Source of the DNA: Owenia fusiformis
Taxonomy: Eukaryota > Annelida > Polychaeta > Sabellida > Oweniidae
Length of the DNA: 64,000 nt
Assembly: GCA_903813345.2 (NCBI GenBank)
Contig: CAIIXF020000004.1
Span: forward strand, 17,343,513-17,407,512
Direction of reading: 5' to 3'
Shown here: positions 35,812 to 45,726 of the stretch, one piece after another
Layout of the letters: each line of letters starts with the position of its first letter
Position numbering within the stretch: the first letter of the stretch is position 1
Position numbers and translations under genes: made by a program
The notes under the pieces: generated by a model
Seen by the model: only the letters and a program-made list of their open reading frames with translations
Told to the model about the DNA's origin: nothing
Database searches by the model: none

Positions 35812-36015
35812 TTATGTAACAACCTCTTCACTCTTCTTGCAGTCATTTTCAAGGACATCAATATAGTTGAGCTGTGGTGTTTGTTGCACTAGGAAATCTA
35901 GTGGAGTTTTAATGTTTTCTCTGTTGTTGTCTGTATTGTTTTCCTCTAAACACATCAGTGTTATAAAGATAAGGCTGTGGCATTGTGATGTATGGCTAGT
36001 GTCTTTGTGGTCCAC
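35812..36015 (-). CDS. Unrecognised protein-like frame, possible exon
   Basis: A frame of 67 codons reads, in its second half, ..NIKTPLDFLVQQTPQLNYID.. followed by VLENDCKKSEE. This mixed hydrophilic and hydrophobic composition is unlike the random frames nearby. An acceptor-like ..TGATGTGTTTAG ends at 35946, and GAG followed by GTTGTT could be a weak donor at 35823, which would give an exon of 122 bases (35824-35945). I recognise no family. It could equally be chance or part of an old repeat. Confidence 0.2.
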   Translation of the reverse strand: MDHKDTSHTSQCHSLIFITLMCLEENNTDNNRENIKTPLDFLVQQTPQLNYIDVLENDCKKSEEVVT

Positions 36016-36710
36016 TGTTTATGGTAAATGATAAGGGAGGGCACACTTACTAACTGTGCAACATCAATATTTCACCATTTGTGACATTCAATATGCACAA
36101 AGGGCAATATTAGGAAGCAAACTATGATATGATATTTACTGTATAAGTGGTATTTATCTGAGTGGTTAATTTGCCTATCATTTCAACTATTTTAATTTTC
36201 CTAATGTCAAGAAACTTCCTATTGGATAACATTACGAAAAGTATATTTCCGACATTTAATTTTCCGAACATGGTAAAAATTAGGCTAGGCAATAGACAAA
36301 TTAAATGATTTGACAAAATTACCACTTATACAGTTTATGATGTAATCTATAGAACTAATACTATATATTGGAAGTAGGTTGTATGCCTCGCCAAAACTAC
36401 CTAATAAAACTTATTTAGCCTAAACTGGATTTGAACAATTTTTATCTTGACTATGCTCTTGTAGATAGATTGGTTGGTATTGATTGTTTGTTTATATATT
36501 TATTTATTTATTTGTTTTGCTGTTGTTACTTTGTTTGTTGTCTAATGGGTGAAATGTGATATCCATGAGATAAACGTTGTTATCATATCCCATTGTCTCC
36601 TGAAGGAGAAGACCCTCAACTAGCTAATGATCACACTTGAGTTTAATTAAGAAATTGATAAATGTGACACCTATACTTATGCACTTGTATTTAGTCCCCT
36701 TATCTTGGCC

Positions 36711-36742
36711 ATCATGATAAACCATGACATTTCATTTCTTCT
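36711..36742 (-). repeat. Short dispersed repeat, copy 3 of 3 (inverted, partial)
   Basis: The reverse complement AGAAGAAATGAAATGTCATG followed by GTTTATCATGAT matches 8225-8256 almost exactly. Confidence 0.5.
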
Positions 36743-37311
36743 CAGCCCTGAGATGCAGGAGAGCCCAAAACTGAGTATCAGAGTGTACCTTGGCCTTTTC
36801 AAAACAGATACATTGATGTTACATTTTTGTCTTTTGATCTCTTTCTAATGGTATCATAGTATCATTATTACAATCAAACAAGCAAATAAACAAACAAACA
36901 AACAAACAAACAAATTACTGGGTTCATATAAATAAACAAACACATTTTAGTTTAACATATTAGTTTACCATTATACTCCAATGTAAATAACTATAAAGAT
37001 AATACTTTATTTCACCATTCATTGTATTTCACCATTCTTTGGCATCATTCCTCTCTCGAGCAAGGGAAATTCATCTTCACATGCTCGATCCTCACTGCCA
37101 CGGGAGCCGAGTGACCGAAGATAAGGGAAATTACATTTAGCAATGGAAACATGGCTCAGTAGTGACCAACTATTTTCCATTTTCTACATGGGCTAATAAC
37201 CAGAACTGACATCTCCATTAACTCCACAAGTCTGTTGTGAACATGTTTTCTACAAATCAAATTAATTGGAGGTAAAAGTGTTAAATACTCTCCTGTTCTT
37301 CAACAACATCT

Positions 37312-40300
37312 GTGTATATCAATGATGATACCTCACACTTTGGATTGGCCTCAAATCCTAGTTCAATGACGAAACTGATCGACAACAGGCTGTTTAATAT
37401 GTGTGAAAATCTAAAACACTTGCTGTTTCTCATTTTATTTTCTGCTTTAATCAATAAACAGATCATAGTTTTTAACAATCAAGGTAGTAGTGAGTTAAGA
37501 CTAGCACAATGGAATTGCCGAGGTTTCAATGTATCTACTCTATATATTAAACATTTATTGTCACAATGCGATATCTTGGCTCTCTCAGAGCACAAACTCT
37601 ATCCCTGTAACAGATTCAAGCTCGACTCCGTGCACTCGGACTTTCGGTGTTACAGCACAAGTAGCAAGAATCTAAACGATTTTAACTGTGGTAAAATATG
37701 GGGAAATGGTGGTGTTGCTATTTTCTGGCGTGATTCGTTGAGCAATTATGTTATTCCTGTTAAAAATATGTCAACAGACAGGATCGTTTGTCTAAAGGTA
37801 TCAATAGTGCAAACTGCGCCTATTTACATATTTTCTGTTTACTTACCTCAACAAAATTGTGAAATTGACATGTACGATGATGTTTTATTCTCACTCGAAC
37901 ACTTTGTGCAAAAGGCTAGCATAGATGGCAGTGTTATAATTCTTGGCGATGTAAACAGTAATTTAGGTACGCTTACGGGTTGTAGGGGTCATGGTAATCC
38001 CTCATCTAATGGTATCAAATTGTATGATTTTATGCAACGGAATCTTTTAACTGCAATCGATATGACAGATTTAGCATGTGGTCCAAGACACACATTTGAA
38101 ATGACTCGAAACAATGCTCTTCATGTTAGCTATATTGATCATGTCATTTTGTCTTACACTTTACGTGAATGTGTTTTATCGTGTACAGTCCTGGAAGATG
38201 AGCCTGACAACACGTCAGATCATCTTCCAATTCAAACTATATTAAATTTAAATGCTCAAATAGAACGTTGCCCAGATATTGAAGCCCCAAAAGGATTTGC
38301 TTGGAACAAACTCAACTGTAATGAAATAAAGGACTCGTACACTAATTCGGTTACATTGAAATGTAACGATATTTTACTTGAACTGCGTTCTATCTTGTCC
38401 AGTCGGACACTAAACGCAGCAGAAATTGATCATTTCATCAATAGAATAGTAGAGAGTTTAATTTTATCATCAAATGCTCATATACCAAAGAGGAAATTCC
38501 TGAAATATGTTAAGCCCTTTTGGAACTCCACTTTGACGTCATTGGCTAAAGATAAAAAGGCAAAGTGGCATAAATGGGTGTCTCAGGGTAGATCACGTGA
38601 CCCTTCAAATGATGTTAGAAAACAATATAAAGAGTCAAAGAAAATATTTTCAAAAACCTATCAAGCTGCACAACTTGAGTATGAAAGGGAGGAATTAGAA
38701 AAATTATATACATCAGAACAGTCAGATCAACGTTTTTACTGGTATCTGGTCAATAAACATAGAAGATCATCAAAGAAATCTGTTAATCCAGTACTTGCCG
38801 ACGACGGCCATTTAATTACAGATGCTAATGAAATCAGAGAACAGTGGAAGTGCCATTTCGAAACACTAGCAACCCCTTTAAATAAACCGACGTTTGATAG
38901 TCATTTTAAATACGAAATTGAAAACAAGGTCCAAACAATTTTTAACAGTATATCGAATGATAGCACTATTTTTAAAATTACTCCTGACATGGTTCATAGT
39001 GCAATAAAAGCTCTCCATTCAAAGCGTGCATGTGGTTATGATCAGATCAGCGCAGAACATCTAAAATATGGCGGGGATTCCATGGTCCAAACAATTTCAA
39101 TCATCTATAATATTATACTTCAGTCAGTCTACATTCCATGTAACTTCTGTATCGGCACAATGATTCCTATTGTTAAAAACGGCAAAGATCCACTTGTAAA
39201 AGACAACTCAAGAGGTATTACGCTCATGACAATGCTTCGTAAATTATTTGACAACATTATTTTAACTCATGTAAAAGCACCCGTTCTAAATGCTATCCCT
39301 AATTTACAAGGGGCAGCTGTCGAGAAATGTTCATCAATCCATACATCATTACTTGTACAAGAAACTATTTCTGAAAATGTAGAACAAGGTAAAATGGTAG
39401 TTTTAACAGTAACAGACATCCGAAAAGCTTTTGATTCTGTATGGATAGATGGCCTACTTTTTAAACTTCACAAGTGTGGTATTGGCGATAAGATATGGAA
39501 AGTTTTGTATATGCTATATAAGCGGTATAGTTGCTCGGTTTTAGTAGGAGGTAAATGCTCTGACTTATTTCCAATATTACAGGGTGTCCATCAAGGCGGT
39601 GTCCTGTCCATGCTATTTTACCAACTTTATATGGCAGATATAATTGACTCCATGATTAAGCTAAACAAGGGATCAACCATAGGTTCGTTAAGTTGCGTTA
39701 GTCCTTCATATGCCGATGACATGTGCATCTTGTCGAATTCTTTTGAAAACATGCAAGTGCTACTTGATCTACTTCATGCTCATAGTAATCAGTGGAGATA
39801 TGAAGTTCATCCCGATAAGTGTTCGTTTCTCGTCTTTAATAGTAAAATCGAGCTAGGTGCAACTCAAAAACTTAATATCGGAGGTAAATCAATTGCAAAA
39901 TCTGACTATGTGAAGCATGTCGGAATCCCAATTTCAACAAATAATGATATTTCGGATTATGTACAGGATAAATGTAAGAAGGGCAAATCGCAGTACAATG
40001 CTCTGCTCGGTATAGGTAGTGGCTGCGGAGGCCTAATTCCAACATCTGCATGTCAAATATACAAAACATATTCCATACCTACAATGACATACGGTGCCCA
40101 TATTATCAACTATCAACAGAATGATATAGTTGTTCTAGAAAAGACACAACGAGAAATAGGACGGAGAATTCAATCTCTGCCTCACTCAGCTAGTATTCCC
40201 ATCTCAACTTTGCCACTAGGCCTAATGGACGTTGAATTTTATATTGACTTTTTAAGAATGATGTTTCTCTGGAGTTTATTGCAACTCCCGAGCGCAAATA

Positions 40301-40986
40301 TATATAAATGTCTTTTCACAATGAGATTTGTAAAAATGCTGCATGTTAACAATAAATGTAATACCTTCTCTCCAATAAAATGCATGTTGCTGACATCAAA
40401 AAGGTATGATTTACATAACCATGTTCTAAATATGGTAGACTGTAAAATGTTCATCCCCAAAAATAGGTGGAAGAATATTGTGTATAGAAAAATTGCAGCC
40501 GTTCAGATGCAAAGGACATTTTTCCAATCGCTAATGTACAAGGGCCTAAACTATTTTAGAATGGGTAACTTTGAAATTCTGAGGCCATTTATATGGTGGA
40601 GAGTCGCAAGACTGTTCCCTTTTGCTTTAAGTAGTTGTAAAATAATGGTGAAACTGCTAGCAGATGAACATGCGCTTAGATCAAAATATAGAGGTTCCGA
40701 AGATAAATCAGTTATATGCTCAATGTGCAGCACTTATGAAAAAGAAGACGTAGAGCATTTCTTACTTAAATGCCCAGCAAATATATATATTATATATAGA
40801 GAACAACTTAGTAATCATTGCTGCGAATGGGGTATCCAAATGAACACTAAAAACATTCTTGGCATAGGAATTGAAGAGTTGCACTTTACAAACGAACAAC
40901 TACTTGTATTTTTAAAAGATATGGCATATATAGTTATGCAACAATATTTGTGTCGTCAACGGTACTTGACAAGTTTACAAACTTAA
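37312..40986 (+). CDS. LINE ORF: APE-type endonuclease plus reverse transcriptase
   Basis: An uninterrupted frame of 1224 codons encodes the protein that nicks target DNA and copies the LINE RNA into it (target-primed reverse transcription). The endonuclease (about residues 62-310) keeps its hallmarks: QWNCRG at 66-71, SEH with E93, GDVNSN at 212-217, YIDH at 274-277 and SDH at 302-304. The reverse transcriptase (about 555-850) has RGITL at 634-638, motif A TDIRKAFDSVW with D702, QGVHQGGVLS at 757-766 and the catalytic YADD at 800-803. A C-terminal CX2CX9HX4C motif (C1136, C1139, H1149, C1154) matches the zinc-knuckle-like motif of many LINEs. The overall plan fits the CR1/Jockey-like group; the exact clade is open. 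The first 55 or so residues do not look like LINE protein. The true start may be later, or the copy may be 5'-truncated near 37480 with flanking DNA read in frame. An intact frame in a window of decayed elements suggests recent insertion. Confidence 0.93.
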   Translation: MYINDDTSHFGLASNPSSMTKLIDNRLFNMCENLKHLLFLILFSALINKQIIVFNNQGSSELRLAQWNCRGFNVSTLYIKHLLSQCDILALSEHKLYPCNRFKLDSVHSDFRCYSTSSKNLNDFNCGKIWGNGGVAIFWRDSLSNYVIPVKNMSTDRIVCLKVSIVQTAPIYIFSVYLPQQNCEIDMYDDVLFSLEHFVQKASIDGSVIILGDVNSNLGTLTGCRGHGNPSSNGIKLYDFMQRNLLTAIDMTDLACGPRHTFEMTRNNALHVSYIDHVILSYTLRECVLSCTVLEDEPDNTSDHLPIQTILNLNAQIERCPDIEAPKGFAWNKLNCNEIKDSYTNSVTLKCNDILLELRSILSSRTLNAAEIDHFINRIVESLILSSNAHIPKRKFLKYVKPFWNSTLTSLAKDKKAKWHKWVSQGRSRDPSNDVRKQYKESKKIFSKTYQAAQLEYEREELEKLYTSEQSDQRFYWYLVNKHRRSSKKSVNPVLADDGHLITDANEIREQWKCHFETLATPLNKPTFDSHFKYEIENKVQTIFNSISNDSTIFKITPDMVHSAIKALHSKRACGYDQISAEHLKYGGDSMVQTISIIYNIILQSVYIPCNFCIGTMIPIVKNGKDPLVKDNSRGITLMTMLRKLFDNIILTHVKAPVLNAIPNLQGAAVEKCSSIHTSLLVQETISENVEQGKMVVLTVTDIRKAFDSVWIDGLLFKLHKCGIGDKIWKVLYMLYKRYSCSVLVGGKCSDLFPILQGVHQGGVLSMLFYQLYMADIIDSMIKLNKGSTIGSLSCVSPSYADDMCILSNSFENMQVLLDLLHAHSNQWRYEVHPDKCSFLVFNSKIELGATQKLNIGGKSIAKSDYVKHVGIPISTNNDISDYVQDKCKKGKSQYNALLGIGSGCGGLIPTSACQIYKTYSIPTMTYGAHIINYQQNDIVVLEKTQREIGRRIQSLPHSASIPISTLPLGLMDVEFYIDFLRMMFLWSLLQLPSANIYKCLFTMRFVKMLHVNNKCNTFSPIKCMLLTSKRYDLHNHVLNMVDCKMFIPKNRWKNIVYRKIAAVQMQRTFFQSLMYKGLNYFRMGNFEILRPFIWWRVARLFPFALSSCKIMVKLLADEHALRSKYRGSEDKSVICSMCSTYEKEDVEHFLLKCPANIYIIYREQLSNHCCEWGIQMNTKNILGIGIEELHFTNEQLLVFLKDMAYIVMQQYLCRQRYLTSLQT

Positions 40987-41091
40987 TGTAACTTTATCAG
41001 CGTGAAAGGGTGGCCCTCAAGGGAGGAACATGGGCCGACCAGGGATTTTCCCTTAATTAACGGTAATATGCAATATGTATTTATTCTGAGT

Positions 41092-41743
41092 GTACCGACC
41101 TTGGGGAAGGTGCAATAATAAGCAATGCTTCATGTTGTTTTTTCTGTTTTTTTTCCTTGATTGGTAGTTGCAACGTCAACGCGGCAGCCTGACGTATTTG
41201 CAACAAACAATTATATCTCTTAAGCAGCCTATACATTGTAGTTTTACTCGCATATTTGTATTTATATTTATGTACATTTACTATACACACTAATTTAGAA
41301 TTGCACCATAGGGCAACACCACCTTTCTTCAATTTACAAAAAATTGTATATTTCTTTTACTAGCTTACAAGATATTGAAAGCATCTCATACTTTCATACA
41401 GTACTGCAGTACCGACCTTGGGGAAGGTACGATGATACGCTATGTCTTCCTTTTAATTTTTACAGAAAACGCATATGTCAGTTTTTATTAATCTTAAGAG
41501 TGTTAAGTAACATGTCTATCTAGGCCTACGGCGTGTGTCTACGCGGTAGCTAGGCGTCGTCGTCAGTACAAAAAACAACAACAAAACAATGAATGTTTGT
41601 AAATTATAGTCATTTTTTATAATTGCGTTACAATTAGGTGCTAGGCCAATCTTGGTCGGCGGCGTGCGTCTACGCGGTAGCTAGGCGTCGTCGTCAGTCA
41701 AAACAACAGCAATATTGTTTGTTTGTAAATAGTGATTATTTTC
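41092..41743 (+). repeat. Duplicated modules in the LINE 3' tail
   Basis: The 20-base string GTACCGACCTTGGGGAAGGT occurs at 41092 and again at 41409, with related sequence following each. A second module, with the core CTACGCGGTAGCTAGGCGTC, occurs at 41529-41567 and 41660-41698, nearly identical over 39 bases and similar for about 100. A weaker version may lie near 41167-41205. These G/C-rich modules stand out from the AT-rich tail and may form the RNA structure recognised by the reverse transcriptase. Confidence 0.75.
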
Positions 41744-41950
41744 AATTTTACATTTACATAATTTGTATACATGTATCTCCTTTATATAAAGGGCAATAAA
41801 TATATACATACATACACAATAGGATCTTGCATGGGATTAGGCAAGTATGAGGCAGTTTTTTTTTTACACTGAAACTATTCAAATGAAATATACTTTCTTT
41901 AGCCTCATTTTGCCTCACTCAATTTTAGACCTAGCTATGTCCCTTATCTT

Positions 41951-42108
41951 GTTAAATATATCCCCCTCCCTGCCTCTCCATATGGCTGTCTCCTCCAAAG
42001 GTAGATATGAAATTCCTTTGCCCTTAATTTGCCTTCTTTTTGACCTTTTGGTAATCAAGTTAAATATATTCAGCCCCCTCCCCTCTGCCCCTCCATATGG
42101 CTGTCTCT
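41951..42108 (+). repeat. Local duplication, CCCCTCC..CCATATGGCTGTCTC
   Basis: GTTAAATATA.. followed by CCCCTCCC and CTCCATATGGCTGTCTC occurs at 41951-41992 and 42059-42107. The 124-codon frame over it is low in complexity and is not supported as a gene. Confidence 0.6.
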
Positions 42109-43724
42109 TAATTCTCATAAGGCACCATGATTACATGTTCATCCAGGTTCTGCTTGTTTTCTCAGTAAACACAGGCCATATTGAGACAGTTATCACAATA
42201 TGTGCCATATGGTTCTTGTGATGTCATATATTTATACAATGATGTCATATATTTACACAATGATGTCTTATAGCTCATCCTTCTAAATATCATTAGTGTC
42301 ACTTTAAATCCTATTACAACGCAGCAGCAATCTATGTTTTGGATATAAATTAGAAATTTATGTTAATTCAAATGTAATAGCGATTTGCTTGTGTTTTTCT
42401 TGGCATTTCTATTTTTTATGAAAAAGCATGAAATGGTTGGATGATTTTGTGAAGGATGTTTTTGTTTACTCATTTGTGAGATACATTCTTAGAATGATGC
42501 AAAGGTTTATTCATAGAGATATGTTTAGAAAATAAGCAGTCTGACACAAGAGGTGTTGTTCCATCTCTCTGAGAATTTGTCACATGATCAATAACAGCCA
42601 ATGAGATTCTATACATTTTGTGCATTACTAAGGGGATTGTGGGATTGGGCATGGTTTTATTTTTCTTTATTCTTACAGCTGGGGTAAGAAAACAAACTGG
42701 TGATTGGTTGTGTATCTGTATCTCATAGGGGTCAACTCAGAAATATATATGTTCTCACAATTAATAAAATAACTAATAATTTGACCCCCTCCCTATCGAT
42801 GGAACTTTAAATTTTGATCGAAAAAACATAGCGGTGATTATATTCTAAAAACCTAGTGTCTATCCAATTAAGTTTCAAACATTAAAATTTTGTGCTGATC
42901 CCTTTACTTACAAATTAGAGGCATATGATACCATTTTATGCTCACTAATTTTAACATCAGATCTGGTTCCAAAAATCAGATTCAGTGTTCAAAGATATTA
43001 TGAAGAATAGAATCTTCGTGATTTGAATACAGATAAACCATTCATTGTGAAATGAAAAAAGCAATTGGTATCATGTCCTATTTGACTTTGTGTGGCATTC
43101 AAATATGATGATTCAATACAAAAACAGGACTGCAAAACATTGAATAAACATACATCATCATGATCTAGTTATCCGTTTGCTTTTTATTTTCCTATTTAAT
43201 TTTTGCACAGCCTCCTGTCCAATTATACTCAGATCCTGGAGTGTGAAGTCCCTTACAAAAATCTCATGCATGAACCACCAATGTGTCTTAGTATAAAATA
43301 CATGTATTTACAAATTAAGTTAGGATTGATCAGAATCATTCATGCCTGATATTTTCCTTGGTTTTCCTCTCTTTTGAGATGATTTTACGTGTTAATACAC
43401 AACCTAGTTCTGTTCATTTTTTGACTGGTTTAACATGTCTTTCCTAGACAGGTGGACCACACAACAGTTTCCCTGATTTCACAGTGAAAGGCAGGATTGA
43501 TATTTCTTCAATTACAAAAGATTCATATTGAATCCATTAACTCCACACAAGCCTGTCAAACCACACATTTTCAGCTGTTTTTCTCTATTTTTTATTGTGG
43601 ACTGACATATTAATTTATGCAACTACATTGTGAAATATGTTATAATACGGATGATTTTATCAATTTTTATCAATATTTTACTCATCAATCTCCAATAAAT
43701 TTTGAAATTTTAAACTAGTAATAA
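42109..43724. other. Non-coding stretch
   Basis: No gene, RNA or clear repeat is seen. Confidence 0.4.
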
Positions 43725-43916
43725 AATAAAACTGGTTGCAGCCAGAGAAGCCTTCAGAACCAAATTGAAAAGGGAAAGCCATCTCTGAAGAACTACTCCA
43801 ATGTAGGAGGTCCCATAGAGCCACCCATCGCCATACTCGACGGAGGAAAAAATGAAGACGAACATGATAACGGTTGCAGCTATGGCTTACCCTTTTCAAA
43901 CTCCCCTTTTCAATAG
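43725..43916 (+). CDS. Unrecognised protein-like frame, candidate exon
   Basis: An open frame of 63 codons without a start codon reads ..RSLQNQIEKGKPSLKNYSNV.. then GGPIEPPIAILDGGKNEDEH and DNGCSYG. The stretch is clearly richer in G+C (near 47%) than its neighbours, and the peptide has balanced, coding-like composition. GGTTGCAG at 43734-43741 could be a splice acceptor, though its pyrimidine tract is poor. No convincing donor is seen before the stop at 43914; GTATGG right after CAATA is a weak option. GGTTGCAGC also recurs near the other end (43872), so this could be a duplicated or transposon-derived piece. The opposite strand is also open but W/H-rich and less protein-like. I cannot name a family. 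Confidence 0.3.
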   Translation, partial: NKTGCSQRSLQNQIEKGKPSLKNYSNVGGPIEPPIAILDGGKNEDEHDNGCSYGLPFSNSPFQ

Positions 43917-44075
43917 TATGGTTTCTCTTCTTTGAAATAGCTTTCCTTTCCAATTATTGTTAGACTCTAGGCCCAGAGTAAATTATTACATACTGAGCCC
44001 TAATGTCTTTCTTGAAATGAAACAAATAAAAATCATTGGAGTATAATTACTTTTGTATAATTATGTTATAATATG

Positions 44076-44255
44076 CAGGGATTCACCCCAGCATTTATTA
44101 AGCAAGTGGGCACAGCACCCACCTGAAGTTTTAAAAACAGTACTGCACCCACCTGAAAATCCATTTGTACCCACTTGAAAATGAGAAAAATGGGCATATT
44201 GTGACCAAGTTCAGTCTGAATTGTGAAAATGAGAATTTTGCACCCACTTGAAAAA
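44076..44255. mobile_element. MITE, CAGGGATCTCCCC family, copy 2 (right end lost)
   Basis: It starts CAGGGATTCACCCCAGCATT and carries the same CACCCACCTGA words and GGGCATATT / GACCAA / TCTGAATTGTGAAAATGAGA order as the copy at 23566. The terminal repeat at the right is missing after GCACCCACTTGAAAAA. Confidence 0.65.
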
Positions 44256-44813
44256 TTAAAGTATATTGAATAATCTAAGACATTCAGGATATCCTTCAGC
44301 TAACATATATCTTTTGTTCTACAGTTTGATTAATTCAGTTTCTCTTCAAAAGAAGATAATAGATTCTTCCATTATGGATAGGTCATCGGGTCTCTACTAT
44401 TCTTCAGATTTCTATAGTAAATTACTCAAAATGATGGATTGTTATGCCGCATGTAAATGATTAAATGCCAGGGCAGTAGTGATTGGCTCTCTGTTGAATT
44501 GAACTGTGCAGTGCAGGTATTACATTTTTATTCTTTATATTGAAATGAGATTCTATGTTATCCTGGCAATGAAAGAGAGAGGGGGATTTATCTTTTGTGA
44601 CATACCTGATTCTTTCTTGATGTAATCTTGATGCTTGTATAAGTTGTAGAATATTCTGATATTCATGGCATCTCTCTCTGTTGCATCAGACAGATGGACA
44701 GAAATCGAAAAAATGTGGCTTAAAGCATGATGGCTTTAGACAACCTCACTGGGAGATTGCAACAGAAAGATGGATGAGTATTAGAATGGATATAATATTT
44801 ATTACATGTATGT

Positions 44814-45718
44814 TAGGGGTCCCGCGATTCATCGATATATCGATGCATCGGCTCGTTTGGTGACGATACGAGCGTATCGATACGAAGACTCAAATATCGA
44901 TACACCAAAAATATTATTAACATACCTTAAATCCATCATATTTTGCCGAAATCTACTGAATATTTGACTTTTTTGAGAAATTGTTTTTATATTTTTTGTT
45001 TGGTTTCTCACTGGACATGACACGCCCAAAATGTTGTATAAATGCGAACAGAATGCTTAGCGGATTGACGTCAAAATGCGAACAAATAACTTGGGTCTTC
45101 TATGTCTTCGTATATCAACGTACTTTTGTTTTATAATTCTATTTACTTTTTGACAATTTAGTATGAATAAATATAATCTTTGAACTTTTTATTGGATAGA
45201 ACGCGTTAAAAAATTTGCCTACTAATATTGATAACTCTATTAAAAAACCGAACAATATTTACGTTCGGAGTATTAATGTTGACCGGAGTTTAGAAATTGA
45301 AACTTTTTGAAAGTTTTGAACACAATTGATAGAATTATGGCCGTGTAAGCATCAAACATGGGTAGTTGTGTTATCCTTATATCCCCCAATAGAAAATCTA
45401 CTGTAGTACTTTGGAACATTCCTCAGTAAAGGGAAGGCACCACCGGACTTAAAAAAATTGCAAAATATGAATAGCTTATTAGTGACTACTACGCAGGTAG
45501 GCTTGATACTTGACTATAGTTTTTATGCTGCATCTGAATCAAATGTCACAGCACGTGATAGATTTTCAACTTGACCTCAGCTACGTCAGTGTTGCACCCC
45601 CCCCCCCCCCCCCCCCCCCGGTTCAACTACACTATTATGTATCGTATCGTTGCTCGTATCGTGACTTGAGTATCGAGATACGTATCGTATCGTTTCATCA
45701 TGTATCGTGGGACCCCTA
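44814..45718. mobile_element. hAT-type transposon, non-autonomous, perfect 8-bp duplication
   Basis: The left end TAGGGGTCCCGCGATTCATC and the right end, reverse-complemented, TAGGGGTCCCACGATACATG form the terminal inverted repeat. It is followed on both sides by many CGATA/TATCG words. ATGTATGT flanks both sides exactly (44806-44813 and 45719-45726), the 8-bp duplication typical of hAT elements. The interior is AT-rich with no transposase frame, and a run of about 22 C lies at 45597-45619. Confidence 0.85.
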
Positions 45719-45726
45719 ATGTATGT

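Larger units (their letters stand above)
35348..37311. other. Mostly non-coding; 5' flank of the LINE frame
   Basis: Contains a G-run (about 35467), a G/C-richer patch (35630-35760), a candidate exon on the minus strand (35812-36015), an inverted repeat copy (36711-36742) and an AAAC run (36890-36910). The CpG-containing part after about 37050 may belong to the LINE 5' region. Confidence 0.35.
37312..41817 (+). mobile_element. Non-LTR retrotransposon (LINE), near full length
   Basis: The endonuclease and reverse transcriptase frame is followed by about 830 bp of 3' sequence ending in GGCAATAAATATATACATAC.., a short ATAC-type repeat as found at many LINE tails. The 5' boundary is unclear (between about 37.0 and 37.5 kb). 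I could not find matching target duplications. Confidence 0.8.

Noticed and set aside
41847-42221. 124-codon open frame
   Set aside because: It lies on a local duplication, has P/L/F-rich low-complexity composition, and carries no domain.
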